Positions 26,827 to 36,383 of a DNA stretch of 64,000 bases are shown here, one piece after another. Position numbers and translations under genes: made by a program. The notes under the pieces were generated by a model that did no database searches, had not been told where the DNA came from, and was given only the letters and a program-made list of their open reading frames with translations. Source of the DNA: Opitutus sp. (GTDB lineage: Bacteria > Verrucomicrobiota > Verrucomicrobiia > Opitutales > Opitutaceae); contig JANPZY010000001.1 in assembly GCA_024707325.1 (NCBI GenBank), positions 1,860,501-1,924,500 of the forward strand, in the 5' to 3' direction. The stretch's first letter is position 1, and the number at the start of each line of letters is the position of its first letter.

Positions 26827-28434
26827 ATGTCGCGCGTTCGTAATCCGATCCTTCCCGGGTTTCATCCCGACCCGAGCATCTGCCGGGTGGGGGACACCTA
26901 CTATCTCGCGACCTCGACGTTCGAGTGGTGGCCGGGTGTGCGGCTCCATCGCTCGCGCGATCTGGTGAATTGGGAGCCGCTCGGCGGCGCGCTGACGCGC
27001 CGCTCCCAGCTCAACATGCGCGGCAATCCCGACTCGGGCGGCGTGTGGGCGCCATGTCTCACGCACGCGGACGGCCGCTTCTGGCTCGTGTATTCCGACG
27101 CGAAAAGTCTGCAGGGCCCCTTCAAGGATGTGCGCAACTATCTCGTCACCGCCGAGCGCATCGAGGGCCCGTGGTCCGATCCGGTGGTGCTTAACTCCAG
27201 CGGTTTCGATCCTTCCCTCTTTCGTGACGCCGACGGCCGCAAATGGCTCGTGTGCCAATACTGGCGCAACTCGACCGGCCGAGACGCGTTTGCCGGCATC
27301 ACGCTGCAGGAGTATTCCGTCACGCAGCGGAAACTCGTCGGTGAGCCGCGGGTGATTTTCACGGGGTCGCCGCTGGGCATCACCGAAGGCCCGCATCTGT
27401 ATCGAAAAGACGGATACTACTACCTCGTCACCGCGGAAGGCGGCACGGGGTGGGAGCACGCCGTCACAGTGTGCCGTTCGCGCAATATCGAGGGACCGTA
27501 TGAGCTGCACCCGCAGAATCCGATTTTGACCTCGCTCGATCGTCCCGACGCCGTCCTGCAGAAGGCGGGGCACGCATCCTTCGTCGAGGCGCCCGACGGA
27601 CGCTGGTTCCTGGTGCATCTTTGCAGCCGGCCGGTCGGTGCGCACCGCCGGTGCATCCTTGGACGCGAAACTGCGCTGCAACCGCTCGTTTGGCCAGCGG
27701 GCGAGTGGCCGCGACTCGCCGATGACGGCCATGTGCCGCTCGCGGAGTTCGAGCTGCCCGGCGCTCCGGAGCAGCGGCCGTATCTCGAGTCGTTTCACGA
27801 CGATTTCTCCTCCCGTGAACTTTCGCCGCACTGGAACTCTCTGCGCGAGCCGCTCGAGTCGCCGTGGATGTCGCTGTCCGAGCGCCCTGGCTGGCTGCGC
27901 CTGCGCGGGCGCTACTCGCTGCAGTCCACCTTCGATCAGTCCGCGCTTGGTTTCCGTTTGCTGCATCACCGGTGCCGGGTCGCGACTCGGTTCGAATTCG
28001 ATCCCGAGACGTTTCAGCACCAGGCCGGACTCGCGCTCTACTACAACACCGCGAATTTCTATCACGCGTATGTGTCGGCCAGCGACGCCGGCGAACGCGT
28101 CGTGCAGATCCTCGCGTGCGATAATCGCCGCTACCGTTTCGTGCTGCCTGAACCGCGTGTGATCGCCGCGCAGGGAGCGGTGATTCTCGGTGCACGCATC
28201 GATGGCGAAGTGCTGCAGTTTTTCCTCGATGACGGGACCGGCGAGCAGTTGCTCGGACCCGCGCTCGATGCGACCACGCTTTCGGATGACTATCCGGTGG
28301 AGGGCGGCGTCGGTTGGGCCTTCACGGGCGCGTTCGCTCTGCTGTGCGCGCAGGACGCAAGCGACCGCGGCCGTCCCGCAGATTTCGACTGGTTCCACTA
28401 CGATTCAGCTCCCGACTCGCCTCAAAACTCATGA
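26827..28434 (+). CDS. GH43 beta-xylosidase/alpha-L-arabinofuranosidase
   Basis: The 535-aa protein starts with the GH43 five-bladed propeller: NPILPGFHPDPSICRVGDTY (catalytic base Asp in HPDP), SGGVWAPCLTHADGRFWLVY, FDPSLFRDADGRKWLV, and GITEGPHLYRKDGYYYLVTA with the catalytic acid Glu in TEGPH. A C-terminal concanavalin-like domain of about 200 residues follows (SLSERPGWLRLRGRYSLQST, then HHRCRVATRFEFD), as in subfamilies 11/12 of bacterial xylosidases. No signal peptide is evident, so it is probably cytoplasmic. The stop overlaps the start of a GPH symporter gene by 4 bp (ATGA), which links the enzyme with uptake of its substrate. Confidence 0.92.
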   Translation: MSRVRNPILPGFHPDPSICRVGDTYYLATSTFEWWPGVRLHRSRDLVNWEPLGGALTRRSQLNMRGNPDSGGVWAPCLTHADGRFWLVYSDAKSLQGPFKDVRNYLVTAERIEGPWSDPVVLNSSGFDPSLFRDADGRKWLVCQYWRNSTGRDAFAGITLQEYSVTQRKLVGEPRVIFTGSPLGITEGPHLYRKDGYYYLVTAEGGTGWEHAVTVCRSRNIEGPYELHPQNPILTSLDRPDAVLQKAGHASFVEAPDGRWFLVHLCSRPVGAHRRCILGRETALQPLVWPAGEWPRLADDGHVPLAEFELPGAPEQRPYLESFHDDFSSRELSPHWNSLREPLESPWMSLSERPGWLRLRGRYSLQSTFDQSALGFRLLHHRCRVATRFEFDPETFQHQAGLALYYNTANFYHAYVSASDAGERVVQILACDNRRYRFVLPEPRVIAAQGAVILGARIDGEVLQFFLDDGTGEQLLGPALDATTLSDDYPVEGGVGWAFTGAFALLCAQDASDRGRPADFDWFHYDSAPDSPQNS

Positions 28435-29816
28435 CCTCGACCTCCACCCCGTCCGGCCAGCGGCTGGGATTTAAAGAGAAGTTCGCCTATGGCTTGGGCG
28501 ACACCGCCTCCAATTTCTATTTCCAGGCGTTCAACCTCTTCCTGGTTTACTACTACACCGATATCTTCGGCCTCGAGTCGACCGCGGTGGGCACGCTGAT
28601 GTTCGTCACGCCGATCCTGATCGCCGTGCTCAATCCTGTGATTGGCGCGCTCTCGGACCGCACCGACACGCGGTGGGGCAAGTTCCGGCCCTACATTCTG
28701 TGGGGCGCGATTCCGTATGGAATTCTTGGATACCTGATGTTCGCCAATCCGGACTTCGGTCCGCAGGGCAAGCTCATCTACGCCTACGTCACCTACACGG
28801 CCGTGCTGATCGCCTATGCATTCATCAACACGCCCTACGGCGCGCTGATGGGCGTCATGTCTTCCTCCTCGGAGGACCGCACGTCGCTTTCGACGTATCG
28901 GTTTGCCTGCGCGTTTCTCGGCGCGTTGCTCATCGGCTGGCTGGTGCCGTGGTTGAAGGACGCGTTGTCGGGCGAGACCGGCAACCAAGCCGTGGGCTTC
29001 CGCAACACCATGGGCGTGTTCGCCGTGGTGTCGGTGGCGATGTTCCTCTACACCTTTGCGAACACCCGCGAGCGCGTGAAACCGCCGCCGGCGCAGAAGA
29101 CGTCGTTCGGCCGCGATGTGAAGGACCTGGCGGCCAACGTGCCGTGGCTGATTCTGTTCTTCGTCGCGTTCCTCAACCTGACGAACGTCGGCATGCGCAG
29201 CGGCTCGGGTATCTATTATTTCAAATACGTCGTCGGTAACGAAGCGGCGCTCGGCACGTTCAATCTGGTGGGCTTCCTCTGCTTCATTGGCGGCGCGCTC
29301 TCGACGAAGTTTCTCCTGAAGTTCGTGGCGCGCCGCGAACTGATGATCGCACTCACCTGCCTGAATGCGCTCACGATGATGGCGTTCTACTTCGTCGATC
29401 CGCAGAACACCGCGCTGCTTCACACGCTGAACATCATCGGACAGCTCGCCGCGGGACCGACGCCCGCGATCGTGTGGTCGCTCTACGCCGACACCGCCGA
29501 TTACGGCGAGTGGAAGTTCAACCGGCGCGCGACCGGGTTGGTCTTCTCCGCGACGGTGTTCGCGCAGAAGGTCGGCCTTGCGATCGGCAGCGCGATGATC
29601 GGTTGGCTGCTTAGCTATTTCGGCTTCATCGCCAACGCCGCGCAGTCTCCCCGCGCGCTGCACGGTATCACGATCCTCTTCAGCCTCCTCCCCGGCACCT
29701 TCGGTCTGCTGAGCGGTCTCGCGATCTTCTTCTACAAGCTCGACGAGCCGACCGTGAAACAAATCGAGCGCGACCTGCTGGCTCGCAAGGGCGAGTCCGC
29801 GCCCACCGGTAGCTGA
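28431..29816 (+). CDS. GPH-family sugar:cation symporter coupled to GH43
   Basis: The 461-aa protein starts near LGFKEKFAYGLGDTASNFYF and carries GTLMFVTPILIAVLNPVIGA then LSDRTDTRWGKFRPYILWGA, the GPH motif with cation-binding Asp residues. Later it has SLYADTADYGEWKFNRRATG. Twelve membrane helices are expected. Translation is coupled to the GH43 gene by an ATGA overlap at 28431-28434. It lacks the central insertion of the GPH protein at 13986-15491, so the two are distinct paralogues. Likely substrate: xylosides or arabinoxylo-oligosaccharides, inferred from the coupled enzyme. Confidence 0.93.
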   Translation: MTSTSTPSGQRLGFKEKFAYGLGDTASNFYFQAFNLFLVYYYTDIFGLESTAVGTLMFVTPILIAVLNPVIGALSDRTDTRWGKFRPYILWGAIPYGILGYLMFANPDFGPQGKLIYAYVTYTAVLIAYAFINTPYGALMGVMSSSSEDRTSLSTYRFACAFLGALLIGWLVPWLKDALSGETGNQAVGFRNTMGVFAVVSVAMFLYTFANTRERVKPPPAQKTSFGRDVKDLAANVPWLILFFVAFLNLTNVGMRSGSGIYYFKYVVGNEAALGTFNLVGFLCFIGGALSTKFLLKFVARRELMIALTCLNALTMMAFYFVDPQNTALLHTLNIIGQLAAGPTPAIVWSLYADTADYGEWKFNRRATGLVFSATVFAQKVGLAIGSAMIGWLLSYFGFIANAAQSPRALHGITILFSLLPGTFGLLSGLAIFFYKLDEPTVKQIERDLLARKGESAPTGS

Positions 29817-29835
29817 ACCCTCAATCCCCGTTCCC

Positions 29836-30675
29836 ATGCATTTCTCCCGTCATTTCGCGTCCGCCGCCGTCGCGTTTGCGGCCGCGCTTGGCGTCGTCAC
29901 GCTGCACGCCACCGACACCCCCGCGCCTCCGTCCGGCTGGAAACTCGTCTGGTCCGATGAATTCGACTACCAAGGTGAACCGGATCCCAAACGCTGGACC
30001 TACGACATCGGCGGGGGCGGGTGGGGCAACAACGAGCTCCAGTTCTACACCGACCGCCGCGAAAATTCCCGCGTCGAGAACGGCCTCCTCATCATCGAGG
30101 CGCGGCGCGAGAAGTATCAGGAACGCGAATACACCTCCGCGCGGCTCGTCACCAAGGGCCGGGGCGACTGGACCTACGGCCGCTTCGAGATTCGCGCCAG
30201 GCTCCCGCACGGACTCGGCACCTGGCCGGCGGTCTGGATGCTTCCGACGGTCTGGGATCTCGGCGACGGGAGCTGGCCCGACAACGGCGAGATCGATATC
30301 ATGGAGCATGTCGGCTACGACGAGGGTGTCGTCCACGCGTCGACGCACACGCATGCGCACCAATGGCGGATCAACACGCAGCGCACCGCCACGATCAGCG
30401 CGCCCGATGTCACGCGTGAGTTTCACGTTTACACGCTCGAGTGGGACGAGGCGGAGATCCGCGTTTACCTCGACGACGAACACTACTTCACCTCGCGCAA
30501 GGACGGCGGCGATTGGAAGTCGTGGCCGTTCTTCCGCGATTTTCACCTCCTTCTGAACATCGCGGTCGGCGGCGACTGGGGCGGACAGCAGGGCGTCGAT
30601 CCCTCCATCTTCCCGCAGCGCATGGAAGTGGACTATGTCCGTGTCTACCAGCGCACCGACCCGGCGAAGAACTGA
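29836..30675 (+). CDS. Secreted GH16 endo-beta-glucanase (laminarinase-like)
   Basis: The 279-aa precursor has a signal peptide (HFASAAVAFAAALGVVTLHA) and one GH16 beta-sandwich: GWKLVWSDEFDYQGEPDPKR, WGNNELQFYTDRRENSRVEN, YGRFEIRARLPHGLGTWPAV, and the catalytic ExDxxE in DNGEIDIMEHVGYD. The domain ends VDYVRVYQRT. The sequence is closest to bacterial beta-1,3-glucanases (laminarinases) by its WGNNELQ and HVGYD motifs. It lies 20 bp after the GPH symporter and is probably in the same transcript as GH43 and the symporter. Confidence 0.92.
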   Translation: MHFSRHFASAAVAFAAALGVVTLHATDTPAPPSGWKLVWSDEFDYQGEPDPKRWTYDIGGGGWGNNELQFYTDRRENSRVENGLLIIEARREKYQEREYTSARLVTKGRGDWTYGRFEIRARLPHGLGTWPAVWMLPTVWDLGDGSWPDNGEIDIMEHVGYDEGVVHASTHTHAHQWRINTQRTATISAPDVTREFHVYTLEWDEAEIRVYLDDEHYFTSRKDGGDWKSWPFFRDFHLLLNIAVGGDWGGQQGVDPSIFPQRMEVDYVRVYQRTDPAKN

Positions 30676-30804
30676 CCTCGCTCCGCGCGCCGCGAAACCG
30701 CGCGCGTAAGCTACATTTCGCAGGATGAGCGCCACTCCGGCTCGGCTTCAGCCGGGCCGTGCCCTCACGCGTGCGCTCCCGGCAACCCCAAACCCCGTCT
30801 CCCC

Positions 30805-33765
30805 ATGAGAATCCTTCCCATGTCGTTTCTTCTTGGTCTCGCCGCGGCGTCCGCGCTGGCGAATTCGATCTACACCGAGCGACCGGATGATCCGGCGGCG
30901 GTGTATGTAACCCCGGACGAATTCGGCGTGCGCGGCGACGGCGTGGCGGATGACACCGCGGGGCTGCAGCGTGCGATCGACCGCGTGCAGGAGACGACGC
31001 GACGCGGCATCGTGTTTCTACCGCAGGGACGTTACCGCGTCACAAAACCGCTGCTCGTGTGGAGCGGGATTCGACTGATCGGTTACGGTGCGCGCCGTCC
31101 GGTGCTCGTGCTCGGAGCGAACACGCCCGGTTACCAGGAAGGACGCGGCAAATACCTCGTGCACTTCGTGAGCGATCGTCCCGCTTCGCCCGACCAGCCG
31201 GTGCGCGACGCAAACCCGGGCACGTTCTATTCGGCGATGAGCAACATCGATATCGAGATTCAGCCGGGCAATCCCGCCGCGGTCGGCGTGCGTTCGCACT
31301 ACGCGCAGCACGGCTTTCTCTCGCACATGGATTTTCACCTCGGCGAAGGCCGCGCCGGTGTTGAGGAGGTGGGCAACGAATCCTCGCATCTCCGTTTCTT
31401 CGGCGGCGAGTTCGGCATCACCACCACCAAGCCCTCACCGAGCTGGCCGTTTGTGCTGCTCGACTCCGAGTTCGTTGGTCAGCGTCGTGCCGCGATCGAA
31501 ACCGAGGAGGGCGGTCTTACGCTGCTTCGCCTCGACGTGAAAAACGTGCCGACCGTCATTCTCGTGCGCGAGAACCGCGCGGAGGAATTGTTCATGCAGG
31601 ACTGCCGCTTCGATCGCGTGAGCGGTCCCGCGATCGTGTTCGGCGAGGAGAAGAGCGCGCGCATGCAGATCAACCTGCAGAACGTCGCGTGTCGCGACGT
31701 GCCCGTCCTCGCACGCTTGCGCGAGAGCGGCCGCGAGATCGCCGGTGCGGGTGCGCTTTATCGCGTGGCGCAGTTTTCGCACGGGCTGCACATTAACGAC
31801 CTCGGCGCGACGCCCGAGATCAAGACCACGTGCGAACTCGAGCCGCTGGCGGAGTTTCCCGCGTTGCCCGACAGTGACATCGCGCCGCTGCCACCGATGA
31901 GCGAATGGAGCAACGTGCGCACGCTCGGTGCAAAAGGCGACGGCTCGACCGATGACACCGCGGCGCTCCGCGAAGCGATCGCGCAGCACCGCGTCTTGTA
32001 TTTTCCGACCGGCCGGTATCGCGTGACCGATACGCTCACGCTGCGGCCCGACACTGTGCTGATCGGACTCAATCCGATCACCGCACAAATCGTCATCGAG
32101 GATTTCACCGCTGCGTTTCAGGGCGTAAACGGTCCGACGGCGCGGCCGGAGGCGCCTGCGACGCCCGGTATTCCTCGCTCGTGGCGACGCATCCCACCGT
32201 TCGCTGGACGCGGGGCGCCGGTGCCGCTCGTCGAAACACCGCCCGGAGGAAACAACATCATCAACGGACTCGGCCTCGACACCGGCGGCGTAAACAACCG
32301 CGCTGTCGCGCTGCTCTGGCGTGCGGGCGAAAACTCGCTGGTGAACGACGTCCGCTTTCTCGGCGGCCACGGCACTTACGCGGCCGACGGCACGTATCCG
32401 GAGATCTACAACAACAACCGCACGGGCGATCCCGATCCGACTCGACGCTGGGACTCACAGCACTGGAGTCTTTGGGTGACGGAGGGAGGCGGTGGGACGT
32501 TCAAGGGCATCTGGACGCCGAGCCCGTTCGCGTCGGCCGGTATGTATGTTTCGGATACAACAACACCCGGCCGCGTTTACGCGATGTCGAGCGAACACCA
32601 CGTGCGCAGCGAAGTGATCCTGCGCAACGTCGCCAATTGGAGCCTTTACGCGCTGCAAACCGAGGAAGAGCGCGGCGAGAGTGGACGCGCGCTGCCGCTG
32701 GAAATCGAAAACTGCCGCGACCTGCTGATTGCCAATTTCTTCATCTACCGCGTGGACATGCCGACGCCGTATGAGACGGGCATCCGCGTGGCGAACTCGC
32801 GCAATCTCCACTTCCGCGGCGTCCACGTTTACAGTCCGGGCAAACTCAGCTTCGACAACACGCTGCTCGACGTGACGCACGGCGTGGAAGTCCGCTCGCG
32901 CGAGATCGCGTGGCTCAAGGTATCGGGAGAAAAACCGCCGCTGCCGAAACCATCACGCGTGACGAAACTGGCGCATGGCTTCACGAACATCGACGGGCTG
33001 ATCTCCGATGGTGCGGAGGGGGTCTATTTCGTGGATCAAGACCGGCACACGATCTATGCGTGGTCGAAAGCGCGCGGACTCTCCGTTGTGACCGACGCGA
33101 TTTCGCAGCCGGTCGCGCTCGCGCGTGGCGACGATGGCGCGCTCGCGGTGGTGTCGCGGCACGGAAATGTTTACAGCTACAAACCCGGCGAATCGGAGGC
33201 GAAGATCGAAGTCCTTGTGCCACAGGATGCAGCGGAGCGAGGCGCGGCCGTGGCGTGGTTGCCGACAAATCGCTGGCGCGACAGTCACGACTGGCTTCAA
33301 GCCAATGTGCGGCGCGAGCCCGTCCACTATGTGGCTCGAGACGGGACACTGTTCATCCCGAGTCCTGCCAGTTTCCCGAAGCTCACCCAACCGCGCGGAG
33401 GTTGGGGCGCGGGCACGATCGACATCGCTCGCACGTATGCGCTGGCGCCGGCGCGAGTGGGTGAGTGGTTCTACGTCGCGGATGAGTTCGGGCAGACGAC
33501 CTGGCGTTTTCGCGTGCAGCCCGACGGCACGCTCGCGGAACCGCTTCGCTTCGCGGAGGAAGGCGAGGCCGGTGTGACGGTCGATGCGCACGGCAATGTC
33601 TATGTCTGCGCGGGACACGTGTTTGTTTACGACTCCAGCGGACGTCAGATCGACGTCATCGAAGTGCCGGAGCGTCCGAGCGCCGTGGTGGTTGGCGGCG
33701 ACGACGGCAGCACGCTCTTCATCGCTGCGCGCAGCTCGCTGTATGCGGTGCCGATCAAAAAATAG
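30805..33765 (+). CDS. Large secreted protein with two pectate-lyase-3-type beta-helices and a C-terminal propeller-like domain
   Basis: The 986-aa precursor starts with a signal peptide (MRILPMSFLLGLAAASALAN). Two Pectate_lyase_3/GH28-like right-handed beta-helix starts are visible: DEFGVRGDGVADDTAGLQRA near residue 38 and VRTLGAKGDGSTDDTAALRE near residue 370, each followed by a FLPQGRYRVT or YFPTGRYRVT turn. After about residue 720 the pattern changes to short repeats of the NHL/SMP-30 kind (DGLISDGAEGVYFVDQDRHT, then GVTVDAHGNVYVCAGHVFVY). Tandem beta-helices of this type occur in GH55 beta-1,3-glucanases, which would fit the GH16 gene upstream, but I cannot confirm catalytic residues. 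The enzymatic activity is left open. Confidence 0.7.
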   Translation: MRILPMSFLLGLAAASALANSIYTERPDDPAAVYVTPDEFGVRGDGVADDTAGLQRAIDRVQETTRRGIVFLPQGRYRVTKPLLVWSGIRLIGYGARRPVLVLGANTPGYQEGRGKYLVHFVSDRPASPDQPVRDANPGTFYSAMSNIDIEIQPGNPAAVGVRSHYAQHGFLSHMDFHLGEGRAGVEEVGNESSHLRFFGGEFGITTTKPSPSWPFVLLDSEFVGQRRAAIETEEGGLTLLRLDVKNVPTVILVRENRAEELFMQDCRFDRVSGPAIVFGEEKSARMQINLQNVACRDVPVLARLRESGREIAGAGALYRVAQFSHGLHINDLGATPEIKTTCELEPLAEFPALPDSDIAPLPPMSEWSNVRTLGAKGDGSTDDTAALREAIAQHRVLYFPTGRYRVTDTLTLRPDTVLIGLNPITAQIVIEDFTAAFQGVNGPTARPEAPATPGIPRSWRRIPPFAGRGAPVPLVETPPGGNNIINGLGLDTGGVNNRAVALLWRAGENSLVNDVRFLGGHGTYAADGTYPEIYNNNRTGDPDPTRRWDSQHWSLWVTEGGGGTFKGIWTPSPFASAGMYVSDTTTPGRVYAMSSEHHVRSEVILRNVANWSLYALQTEEERGESGRALPLEIENCRDLLIANFFIYRVDMPTPYETGIRVANSRNLHFRGVHVYSPGKLSFDNTLLDVTHGVEVRSREIAWLKVSGEKPPLPKPSRVTKLAHGFTNIDGLISDGAEGVYFVDQDRHTIYAWSKARGLSVVTDAISQPVALARGDDGALAVVSRHGNVYSYKPGESEAKIEVLVPQDAAERGAAVAWLPTNRWRDSHDWLQANVRREPVHYVARDGTLFIPSPASFPKLTQPRGGWGAGTIDIARTYALAPARVGEWFYVADEFGQTTWRFRVQPDGTLAEPLRFAEEGEAGVTVDAHGNVYVCAGHVFVYDSSGRQIDVIEVPERPSAVVVGGDDGSTLFIAARSSLYAVPIKK

Positions 33766-34065
33766 CGTGTGACCGTGGTGCGGAGCGAGAGTCGCATTTT
33801 GCAACGCCCGGAGCGTCGCAACCGATTCAGCAGCTGATTGAAATCACGCGACGTGCAGCGCCGTCGTGACTTGCGAAATTACAAGTGAAGTTTCGATCTT
33901 CTCGTCGGGCGTGTAGTGCTAAAACGAATACACCGACCGCGCCGGTTTTTAATCAGTTTTAACGGCACTTTCGCGAGTTCGCGCTTGGAATCGGACTCGT
34001 TGTGCCGATGAGTGTGGCGAATGGAAAAAGTTCCATCGAATTTCGAGCGAACTGAGGGGCCGGTG
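33766..34065. other. Intergenic stretch upstream of the GH144-like gene, no gene seen
   Basis: This 300-bp gap contains an imperfect hairpin (TTGCAACGC near 33799 mirrored by GCGTCGCAA) without a T tract, and an AT-richer stretch at about 33870-33960 (GAAATTACAAGTGAAG, then TTTTTAATCAGTTTTAAC) that may hold a promoter. Nothing else is recognised. Confidence 0.4.
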
Positions 34066-35403
34066 ATGGAGCGTTGGAGTGCAGTCATGCGGTGGTCGAT
34101 TGCGGTTGTCTTGCTGTCGGCATCGGTTTTCTGGGCACGGGCCCAACCGATGTCGGTCGCAACGGAGGCGATGCAGAACGATGTGTTTCTCGATGAGATG
34201 ACCGAGCGCGCGGTGCTCTACTTTGTGGAGCAGACGAGCGAGGTCACGGGGCTCACGCGGGACCGCGCGCCGGCAAATGGCGGGCAGCATAACGTGCCGG
34301 CGAGCGTGGCGGCGACAGGGTTCGCGCTAACGAGCTGGTGCATCGCCGATGCGCGCGGGTTGATGTCGACGGCGGAGGCGAAGGAGCGGGTGCTTACGGC
34401 TTTGCGCTTCGTCCTGGATGGCGTGGAGCACGAGCGCGGCTGGCTCTATCACTTCGTGGATGCGGACACGGGGCGCCGCGCGTGGAAGTGCGAAGTGTCC
34501 ACGATCGACACGGCATTGTTTCTCACCGGCGCCATCACCGCGCGGGAATATTTCCAGGACGAGGAGATGATCGATCTGGTGGATCGCATCTATCGTCGCA
34601 TCGACTGGCAGTGGGCGCTCAACGGCGGCAAGACGCTGTCGCACGGCTGGTTCCCTGAAACGGGTTTCATTCCGTGGCGCTGGGACAACTACTCGGAGTT
34701 GATGAGCCTGTATCTGCTCGGACTCGGCGCACCAGAGACGCCGCTGCCGGCCGAAACGTGGGATGCGTGGAAGCGCGGACCGGTGGTGAACTATGGTTCA
34801 CGCAAGTTCATGGATGCGGGACCGCTCTTCACGCATCAGTTCTCTCACGCATGGTTCGATTTCCGTAATCGCCGCGATCAGCACGCGGACTATTGGGAAA
34901 ACTCGGTGCTGGCGACGCTCGCCCAGCGCGACTGGTCGGCGGATCAGGCGGTCCGTTTTCCAAAGTGGTCGCATGAATTTTGGGGTCTGACGGCGTCGGA
35001 TAGCGCTCGAGGCTACGTGGCGTGGGGCGGACCGCAGGAAGCGTCGCATGCGCGAGCGGATGGCACCGTGGTGCCGTGCGCGCCGGCGGGTTCGCTGCCG
35101 TTTGCGCCGGCCGAGTGCCTCGCGACCTTGCGCAAAATGCGTGAGATCGGCGGCGAGCGGGTGTGGCAGCGCTATGGTTTTGTGGATGCGTTCAACCCGC
35201 ACACGGGCTGGATTGCGGAGGACGTGATCGGAATCGATGTGGGCATCAGCTTGCTCATGGCGGAGAACCTCCGCACACAGCTCGTGTGGCATGTGTTCAT
35301 GCAGGCGCCCGAAGTGCGCCGGGCGATGAGCCTCGCGCAGTTCCGCGAAGTGCGTCCGCCGTTTGGCGCGGATCCCGAGCGTCAGCTGGCGGTGTTGCCT
35401 TAA
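34066..35403 (+). CDS. Secreted glucoamylase-fold protein (PF10091; GH144 beta-1,2-glucanase-like)
   Basis: The 445-aa precursor has a signal peptide (WSIAVVLLSASVFWARAQ) and an (alpha/alpha)6-type domain with TERAVLYFVEQTSEVTGLTR, VSTIDTALFLTGAITAREYF, RWDNYSELMSLYLLGLGAPE, GPLFTHQFSHAWFDFRN, FWGLTASDSARGY and GWIAEDVIGIDVG. These are the landmarks of the 'glycoamylase' family, whose characterised bacterial members (GH144) cleave beta-1,2-glucan. Catalytic glutamates would be in the NYSE and IAED segments by analogy. The ATG at 34066 was chosen over an upstream in-frame start because the hydrophobic leader follows it closely. Substrate assignment is by family only. Confidence 0.85.
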   Translation: MERWSAVMRWSIAVVLLSASVFWARAQPMSVATEAMQNDVFLDEMTERAVLYFVEQTSEVTGLTRDRAPANGGQHNVPASVAATGFALTSWCIADARGLMSTAEAKERVLTALRFVLDGVEHERGWLYHFVDADTGRRAWKCEVSTIDTALFLTGAITAREYFQDEEMIDLVDRIYRRIDWQWALNGGKTLSHGWFPETGFIPWRWDNYSELMSLYLLGLGAPETPLPAETWDAWKRGPVVNYGSRKFMDAGPLFTHQFSHAWFDFRNRRDQHADYWENSVLATLAQRDWSADQAVRFPKWSHEFWGLTASDSARGYVAWGGPQEASHARADGTVVPCAPAGSLPFAPAECLATLRKMREIGGERVWQRYGFVDAFNPHTGWIAEDVIGIDVGISLLMAENLRTQLVWHVFMQAPEVRRAMSLAQFREVRPPFGADPERQLAVLP

Positions 35404-35434
35404 GTCCCATGCGCGAGTGTTCGCGCGTAGAAGC

Positions 35435-36248
35435 TTAAACGCTTTGCGCGGCGAGCCGATCCCGTTCGGAGACAAGTTGCGCGGCGATGCTGAGCGCAAT
35501 TTCGTGCGGATGATTTGTGCCGAAATCGAGCCCGATGGGGCAGAAGAGTTTGTCGAGCGCAGTCGGTGGCACCCGGTCGGCGGCGAGTTCCTGGCGTAGC
35601 ACGGTCGCCTTTGCATCGCTGCCGATGCAGCCGAGGTAGGGAAATTTTCCGGTGCTCGTGAGTGCGCGCAGCAGAATTGGTCGATCGGTTTTATGCCCCT
35701 GTGTCATCGAGAGCAAAAACGTGCCGGAGGGGAAGCGCGTCCACTTCGGCGGCGAGATCTTCGCACGTGCGGGCGGTGAGGTTCCACGCGGCCGGAAGAC
35801 GCGCGATCCATTCGGAGCGCGTATCGTAAACGGCGATCTGACACGGCAACGGCAACAACACCGGCACGAGCGCTTGCGTCACATGACCCGCGCCGAAGAT
35901 CGCGATCGACCAAGTGGCACCGCCGGCTACGTGCGGTTCGAAATAGAGTTTCACGGAGCCGCCGCAGGTCATGCCGGCGTCGCCTTTGAGCGTCCAGTTG
36001 ACCAAGGTTGGAGGCGCGCGGTGCTCCAGCAGATCTTGCGCGAACGCGATCGCCTTGGCCTCGATGCGTCCGCCGCCGACGGTCCCGCCGAGCAGGCCGG
36101 CGGGGCCGACCAGCATTTTGGCGCCCGCGTCCTGGGGCGTGCTGCCGAGCGTTTCGACCAGTGTCACCAGGACGAACGGCGCACGCTCCGCTTCGAGGCG
36201 GCTCACCTGCGCATAGAATCCAGACTGTTCGGCTGGTCGCGTGGACAT
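35435..36248 (-). CDS. XdhC/CoxI-family protein, with one +1 frameshift
   Basis: The composite protein of about 271 residues has an N-terminal XdhC_CoxI segment (FVLVTLVETLGSTPQDAGAK, LLGGTVGGGRIEAKA, GDAGMTCGGSVKLYFEP) and a C-terminal Rossmann-like part (IAIFGAGHVTQALVPVLL, then in another frame SMTQGHKTDRPILLRAL, YLGCIGSDAKATVLRQEL and CPIGLDFGTNHPHEIALSIA). Removing one G from the GGGG run at 35728-35731 (plus strand) joins the two. XdhC proteins help insert molybdenum cofactor, especially the sulfurated form, into xanthine dehydrogenase-type enzymes; the CGG motif fits cofactor binding. No molybdoenzyme gene is in the window. The ATG at 36248 is favoured over an upstream in-frame start. 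Confidence 0.88.
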
Positions 36249-36383
36249 CACGGAAAGGAATGCACAATCGGTGCCGGTTCGCACGGGTCGATTCGTGCGG
36301 GAGGCGACCGGGTTTTACCTAAATTTCAAACCATTTGCGACGATGGGGCGGTTTAACCCCGCAATCGAACCCCATGCCACCCC

